From Archivesica marissinica (taxonomy: Eukaryota > Mollusca > Bivalvia > Venerida > Vesicomyidae), in NCBI GenBank assembly GCA_014843695.1, contig CM026390.1, positions 6,333,301-6,397,300 on the forward strand: a stretch of DNA of 64,000 nucleotides, read 5' to 3'. Shown here in pieces: positions 58,688 through 64,000 of this stretch (the stretch's first letter is position 1; every line of letters starts with the position of its first letter). The translations under genes and the position numbers were made by a program. Below the pieces are notes generated by a model. It was not told where the DNA came from and did not search any database. It saw nothing but the letters and a program-made list of their open reading frames with translations.

Positions 58688-61600
58688 GTCAACACTGAGA
58701 AGGTCTTGCTGCGCTGTGCATTATTGAACATTCAGGGTATTTCAACAAAACGGACAAATAAATTACTGTCTCCAGAAATAAAAAATATATTTAACAATCA
58801 TGACATTGTGTTATTTACGGAAACTTGGGCCAATCAATTTTCGGATGTATCTGTTGAATGTTTCGAGCATTTTAATCTAAACAGGTCAGAAAATAAAGCC
58901 TCTAGCAAACGCTCCTCAGGTGGTATAATTATATACGTTAGAAATGAGTTCGTCTCCTGTGATACTGTAATTTTTCATAGTGAAGATGATATTATTTGTA
59001 TTAAGATAAACGGTTTTAAACTTGGCCTACATAATGACTTATTTGTTTGTTTATGCTACATTATACCTGAACAGAGCAGTCGACACACCATGATCGAATC
59101 CAGTACCTATGACAGATTATTCCAGCATATTGTTAGTTTAGATTCAAAACATGAAAATGGCTTTAATTTTATTCTCTGCGGCGATATGAACTCGCATACC
59201 TCGAGTGTCCAGACTATGTCGTTGATGATAATTACTCTCATGTTGATGTTTTGCCAGACGATTATTATACTGATGGATATATTAAACGTTATTCACAAGA
59301 TAAAGGCCGCTTGAATAATAATGGTTTAGTTTTGTTGGATTTGTGTAGACAAACAGGTTTACGTATTTTAAACGGTCGATTTGGTAACGACACAAATATT
59401 GGTTGCTATACATTTGTTGGAAATAGAGGGTCAAGTGTTGTTGACTATGTTATTAGCACACATAATTTATTTCAGTATGTTGATTATTTTAATATTGCTG
59501 ATCCTAGTATATTATCTGATCACTGTTTAGTTGATTTTACATTAGTATTTGATGTACCAGGATTGAATATTAAACCTGAAAATAAAGAACACGAGCATAT
59601 AGACTATAAGTATACATGGCACAGAGGAATGACAGACGAATACATTGATAGCTTGTTTTCAAATAATACTACAATTAAGTTAGAAGCGTTTCAGCTAAAT
59701 ATAGTCAAAAGCACTTGTAATAACGATATTAATAGTTGTATTAGTGAATTATCTGATATTATTGATGGAGTTGTCTCCCCTTTGTTTAAACAAAAGTTAT
59801 ATAATACTAGGCAGCCTTATTGTAATGTTGAGTCAGGACAGAAATGGTATACATCAGAATGTGATGACAAGCGACGATTGTTTTACGCTGCGTTAAATTT
59901 ATATAGGGTAGACAAAACGGAAACAAATAGAATATACATTGTTAATACTAGATCACAATATAAAAGTTGTTTACGTAAAGCTAGATATGAGTATGACAAA
60001 AGTGAAACTAGTAAATTAATAGAGGCCAAACATAAAAATGCAAAGTTGTACTGGAAAATGCTTAAGAACTGTGCTGGTGTTAAGGAATCTAATATTTCAT
60101 TGGATGTTTTTGAACAATATTTTAAATCAGTGAATAACCCTGATGATCATTTCTTTAGTCCCGATGAAGATGTCTTATATTTTGTTGATAGATATGAAAG
60201 AGAGGAGTTTAATATTATGTTTGAAGAATTAAATTTACCAATTACGACAGAAAATTTGTTAAAAGCAATTAATCAGTTAAGCCCAAATAAAAGTGGCGGT
60301 CCTGATTTGTACTTAAATGAGTTCTTTGTACATGGTAAATGCATTTTAATGCCATATTTACTATCATTATTTAATAAGATTTTTGAAATTGGGTATTTCC
60401 CCGAGTCCTGGTCAGATGGTTTTGTAGTTCCGTTACATAAAAAGGGCAGTATAAATGATGAAAATAACTATAGAGGAATAACATTGCTTAGTACATTAGG
60501 GAAGCTTTTTACACGTGTTTTAAATAACCGATTAACAGAATGGGCTGACATTTATAGTGTGTATATAGAGGCACAGGCAGGCTTTCGTTCGAAATTAGGT
60601 ACGGTAGATAATATGTTTGTTTTACATGGTTCAATAAATCATGTGATTAATAGTGGTAAGCATTTATATTGTGCATTTATAGACTTTGTAAAGCCTTTGA
60701 TTATGTAAATCGTGATCATTTATGGTCCAAATTAATTCAACTAGGTATCAGAGGAAACATTTTAAACATTATTAAATCGATGTATATAGCTGTGAAATCA
60801 AGAGGTAAGTATTATAACCAGTTAAGTGACAGTTTCGAAGTCATGCTAGGCGTTAGACAGGGTGAATGTTTATCACCTTTCCTTTTTGCAATGTATATCA
60901 ATGACATCGACGATATGTTTATTAAACATGGGTTTGAGGGTATCGATGTTAATATGTTCAAAGTGTTTTTAATACTGTATGCTGATGATATAGTCATATT
61001 TGCAACTAATAGTGCTGAATTACAAGGTAGTCTAGAATTATTATGGGAGTATTGTAATAAATGGAAACTGGTGGTTAATACCAAAAAAACCAAGGTTATG
61101 ATATTCAGGAAAGGTGGTCGTTTACCAGAAAACATGAACTTTTATTATGATGGTGGTATTGTTGAAATTGTCAATAAATGTGTTTACCTTGGTATAGTTT
61201 TCACTACAGGTGGCTCATTCTCTGAAGCTCAAAGTACATTAGCTGGTCAAGCTATTTTTAAAGTGGAAAAATATTTATATAAGTTTACTGATATATCTGT
61301 TTAACATAGGTTAAACTTGTTTGATGAGCTAATCTTACCCATTCTTAATTATGGCAGTGAAATATGGGGTTTTCATAAAGGTAAGTCGATAGAACGATTA
61401 CATATGCAGTTTTGCAAACGTTTATTAGGAGTAAAGAAAAACACGCAAAATGATTTTATTTACGGTGATTTAGGTAGATTGCCACTACAGAATATGAGAT
61501 ATTTCAATATTATAACATTTTGGAGTAAGATTTTAAGTACAAATGAAGATAAATATACTAAAAAAGTGTATTTAATGTTCTATCTATCTATCTTCCTATA

Positions 61601-62678
61601 AGTCAAACCCCTGATGGGGACCTTAGACTTTGACGCGCGTCATCTGACAAGAATGTTAGTAAGAAATGAAATAAAAGATGATAAAAGAATGATGTTAGGT
61701 TGGTTAAAAACAGGTTAAGAACAGGGCAGGTTTATTTAGGGAGAAACATGTTCAATCCGACTTACAGCCAGACTGAACTGTGGGCCAGACAAGGTGACAA
61801 TATCTGGGGGCAAAGCATTCCAGTGGACAATGGTTCTTGGAAAGAAGGAATATGTATGGTAGTCAGTCACTGTTTGGATCTGTCGGAATGCTTGGGAATG
61901 GGATGTTCTGGAAGATCTTGTATTTGGGGTAAGGTAGTTTTCAGCTTGAATGGCGACTTGGTTATGGAGGATGTTGTGGAACATAACCAATCTTTGGTCG
62001 ATGCGACGAAGGTCAAGGCGTCTCCAATTTAAGGAGTTCAACATTTCTGTGACACTGGACGTTCGGCCGTAGTCTTGTTTGTTGATGCAAGACGCAACAG
62101 CTTACCCTAACAGGACAAACTGGTGTTCATTAATTAGAGATTTATTATGTACTCTTGGGTTTTATGAAGCTTGGCTTTTTCAAAATGTTGGAAATGTTGA
62201 CTTATTTTTAATTACTGTAAAACAAAGAATTAAAGACCAGTTCTTACAAAACTGGTCAGGTAGACTGAACGAATCGAGTAGAGCGTTATTTTATAGATAT
62301 GTTTCACATCATAGGTTTCAACCATATTTAGATATTGTTACTGTTAAGAAATTTCGTGTATGTTTAGCCCGTTTACGTTTATCGTCACACAGACTTTTTA
62401 TTGAAACTGGTCGATGGACAAAACCATTAAGTACACCAGTAAACGAAAGAAAATGTAACTCATGTAATAGTCTAGAAGATGAATTTCACTTTGTATTAGA
62501 ATGTAACTTGTATTGTGATTTGAGAAAGCTGTTTATTCCGAGATATTATTGGAGGCGTCCCAATATGCATAAATTTGTTGAATTAATTAATAGTGAAAAT
62601 AAACAGGTTATTAAAAATTTAAGTATATATATAGAAAAATCATTTACCCTTAGGACAAATGAGTTGTATACTAGATAA
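58688..62678 (+). pseudogene. LINE ORF2: endonuclease, reverse transcriptase, zinc knuckle
   Basis: Endonuclease motifs: ALLNIQGIS, LFTETWA, LCGDMNSH, VVDYVIST and LSDHCLVDF. RT: NNYRGITLLSTLGKLFTRV, EAQAGFRS, GVRQGECLSPFLFAMYI and LYADDIVIFA. Tail: LPILNYGSEIWGF and CNSCNSLEDEFHFVLECNLY (C-x2-C...H-x4-C). Breaks: shift near 59200, shift near 60690, TAA at 61302, and an insertion at 61590-62075. There is no ATG between the ORF1 stop (TAG 58685) and the first endonuclease motif, and ORF2 is in the same frame as the end of ORF1. Confidence 0.82.
61590..62075 (-). mobile_element. LINE 3' fragment nested in the ORF2 of another LINE
   Basis: Reversed insertion. On the minus strand a 102-codon piece (62044-61736) contains RRLDLRRIDQRLVMFHNIL and SFFPRTIVHWNALPPDI, a LINE C-terminus. 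It is followed by an untranslated tail and a short GATA run (gatagatagata, near 61584-61600 on plus as tatc). Host ORF2 coding resumes on both sides: KKVYLM before and MQDATAYPNRTNWC after. ttaatg (left) and ttgatg (right) may be remnants of the target site. Confidence 0.7.
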
Positions 62679-63215
62679 TAACGTGTTAGAATATAATATG
62701 TTATATGATAAGTCCAATATAATACCAATATAACTTGATTTATGTACTTTAATAGACGTCTTTCATAAACATGGTAAGTACAAGTAAATGTTATTGGTGT
62801 TAAGAATAAAAGAATATACATATACTTTAGTGTCAAATATTTTGCATGGAACGTTATGTAATGCAGAAATGCTTGAAATGGTAGGGTTAGAATAAAGTAA
62901 TAGAGTATACGTGTTATTTATGTTCTCCAATGTATCAAGTCAATATTACATGCATATTGTACATTTTCTGTACGTTCATAATTTTAATGTATATATGAGA
63001 TGCAATGTACCCACGGTAACTTATATTATTAAAGATGTTTTCATCTATATTATAACATATTATCACATATAAATATTTGCTTTAGTATTATATAATTAAT
63101 TAGATATATTGATATAATGAATTGCTGTCGCCATATTTTTGTATATGTACATGTATGCCACATGGGTCTGAGACCTTCTGGATTTAAACAAATAAAACTT
63201 TGAAAAAACTTTGAA
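62679..63215 (+). other. 3' untranslated region of the two-ORF LINE
   Basis: AT-rich sequence after the TAA of ORF2 (62676-62678), ending in actttgaaaaaactttgaaac. No gene is seen. Confidence 0.6.
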
Positions 63216-63239
63216 ACTTTATCTATATTTACAGTGACT

Positions 63240-63870
63240 GTAGTGCAGCCTTCACACGAGCGATAGTGACGCCAGGAAAGCGAAGTTTGTGCCGAGGAAG
63301 ATGGCTCGTGCAGTTCACCCCTTCTCCTATGATACAGACTTCCTTCCTATCATGCAGTTTTCCCACCTCGTCCGAATGCTGTCATACCACGTCTTCAGCA
63401 ACAACTATCTCGACTCCAAGTTCAATTCCACACACTTCAACGCCCACAACATGTCCTTCTTGCCGATGTCTCGGTATTACATCATAGTATTTTCATCAAT
63501 ACAAGGATTATTCCGCAGCCATTCGCCCAAGTTGACCTGGTCCTCTTCACTGAGAATTGTTTCGAAGTTGCTGCGCCTCTTGGAAGTCGTGGGCTGTTCT
63601 TCTAACACTTGGGATGGCTGTTCTTGGGACGCATATTCTTGGGACGGCTGTTCATCTTCATGTATTGAAGGAGTAGGGGTCTGGGAACGTGGAATCCCAG
63701 AAATTAATTCCTCCTCTGTGTTCTCTGATTTCTCCCTGATCTTCTTTCGTGGTTTTGTAAGGGGCTTAGTCACGCATCTTTCTTCTGTTTTCTCTCGGTG
63801 TTCAGGTGCGACGGCGTCAATACCTCGACTGACCAAGCAGATATTACTCGAAACACCCAAACTGGCTCTC
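63240..63870 (-). pseudogene. Decayed MADF (Myb/SANT-like) protein
   Basis: On the minus strand the reading runs from about 63870 through a charged, Ser/Gln/Glu-rich linker (KPRKKIREKSENTEEEL; QPSQEYASQEQPSQV), then LSEEDQVNLGEWLRNNPCI, YRDIGKKDMLWALKCVELN and LLLKTWYDSIRTRWENC. That order matches the three-helix MADF DNA-binding domain, with the LxxWYDSxRTR segment typical of invertebrate, often transposon-linked, members. TAA at 63479-63477 and TAG near 63400 interrupt the domain, and another stop follows. It could be a pseudogene or a remnant of a PIF/Harbinger-type accessory gene. Confidence 0.55.
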
Positions 63871-63924
63871 CTATTATATGTACCTGGGTCGACTGATGTA
63901 AACCGGGTTTAACGCCATCTACTG

Positions 63925-64000
63925 TGCTCTACCGGGGTGTTGATCCCGGGGGTACCGTGTCGATGTCTGGGTTTACCGTGTCGATGCCGTGTGTATGCCT
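63925..64000. repeat. Short GT-rich repeat at window end
   Basis: taccgtgtcgatg occurs twice, about 25 bp apart, with gggttt between; this may be the start of another tandem array that continues beyond the window. Confidence 0.4.

Larger units (their letters stand above)
56640..63215 (+). mobile_element. Two-ORF LINE, near full length, decayed and interrupted
   Basis: Plus-strand non-LTR element with ORF1 (56880-58687), ORF2 (58688-62678), a 3' untranslated region of about 530 bp and a tail ending in repeated actttgaaa near 63195-63215. The 5' limit is approximate. A foreign LINE fragment interrupts ORF2 at 61590-62075. The clade is uncertain; its C-terminal knuckle matches the fragment at 20640-21501. 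Confidence 0.78.

Noticed and set aside
63289..63912. 207-codon plus-strand frame at the window end
   Set aside because: It is the antisense shadow of the MADF-like segment, whose residues fit a known domain order on the minus strand.

Overview
This window is eukaryotic genomic DNA, most likely from a marine invertebrate and plausibly a bivalve or other lophotrochozoan. The reasons are GT-AG introns with a TATA box and AATAAA signal, tRNA-headed SINEs, several animal non-LTR retrotransposon (LINE) types, and an extreme load of minisatellites. The species is an inference; nothing in the sequence names it. There is no prokaryotic gene organisation, no CRISPR array, no rRNA and no convincing functional tRNA.

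Layout. 1-20180 is satellite DNA: a 36-bp array (A), an exact 1000-N assembly gap, a second 36-bp array (B, about 11 kb) and a 20-bp array (C). The very long open frames across A and B arise because 36 is a multiple of 3 and the monomers lack stops; they are not treated as genes. 20365-21930 holds a SINE and the 3' end of a LINE.

22031-33897 is the one host gene I can assemble. It is a four-exon minus-strand gene with a TATA box, a signal-peptide exon, three introns all in phase 1, and a polyadenylation signal. It encodes a predicted secreted cysteine-rich protein of about 264 residues with a VWC-type domain split by intron 1. Its introns carry eight distinct tandem arrays, SINE pieces, a roughly 500-bp inverted repeat pair and several palindromic elements.

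34098-45087 holds a 47-bp array, a pogo/Tigger-like MITE, and a candidate 9-kb DNA transposon (35666-44728). The candidate has inverted ends of about 100 bp around a decayed multi-domain gene (36504-39983). That gene has CxxC/HxxxC modules, a FEN/PIN-nuclease-like motif set and a Cys-rich tail. A decayed CR1/L2-like LINE (40317-44150, minus) sits inside it.

45088-48660 is a 55-bp satellite with a 22-monomer (1210-bp) higher-order repeat and a CACGTG core in nearly every monomer. 48661-55150 contains SINEs of three types, LINE fragments and a nearly intact L1/Tx1-like LINE (minus). 55331-56640 contains a tRNA-like remnant and a Gln/Asn-rich coding-like stretch on the minus strand. 56640-63215 is a long two-ORF LINE (plus), decayed and interrupted by another LINE fragment. 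63240-63870 is a decayed MADF (Myb/SANT-like) coding segment on the minus strand.

Overall this is repeat-dominated DNA around one small secreted-protein gene. The items most worth following are that hidden gene, the candidate transposon with its nuclease-like protein, and the higher-order satellite structure.
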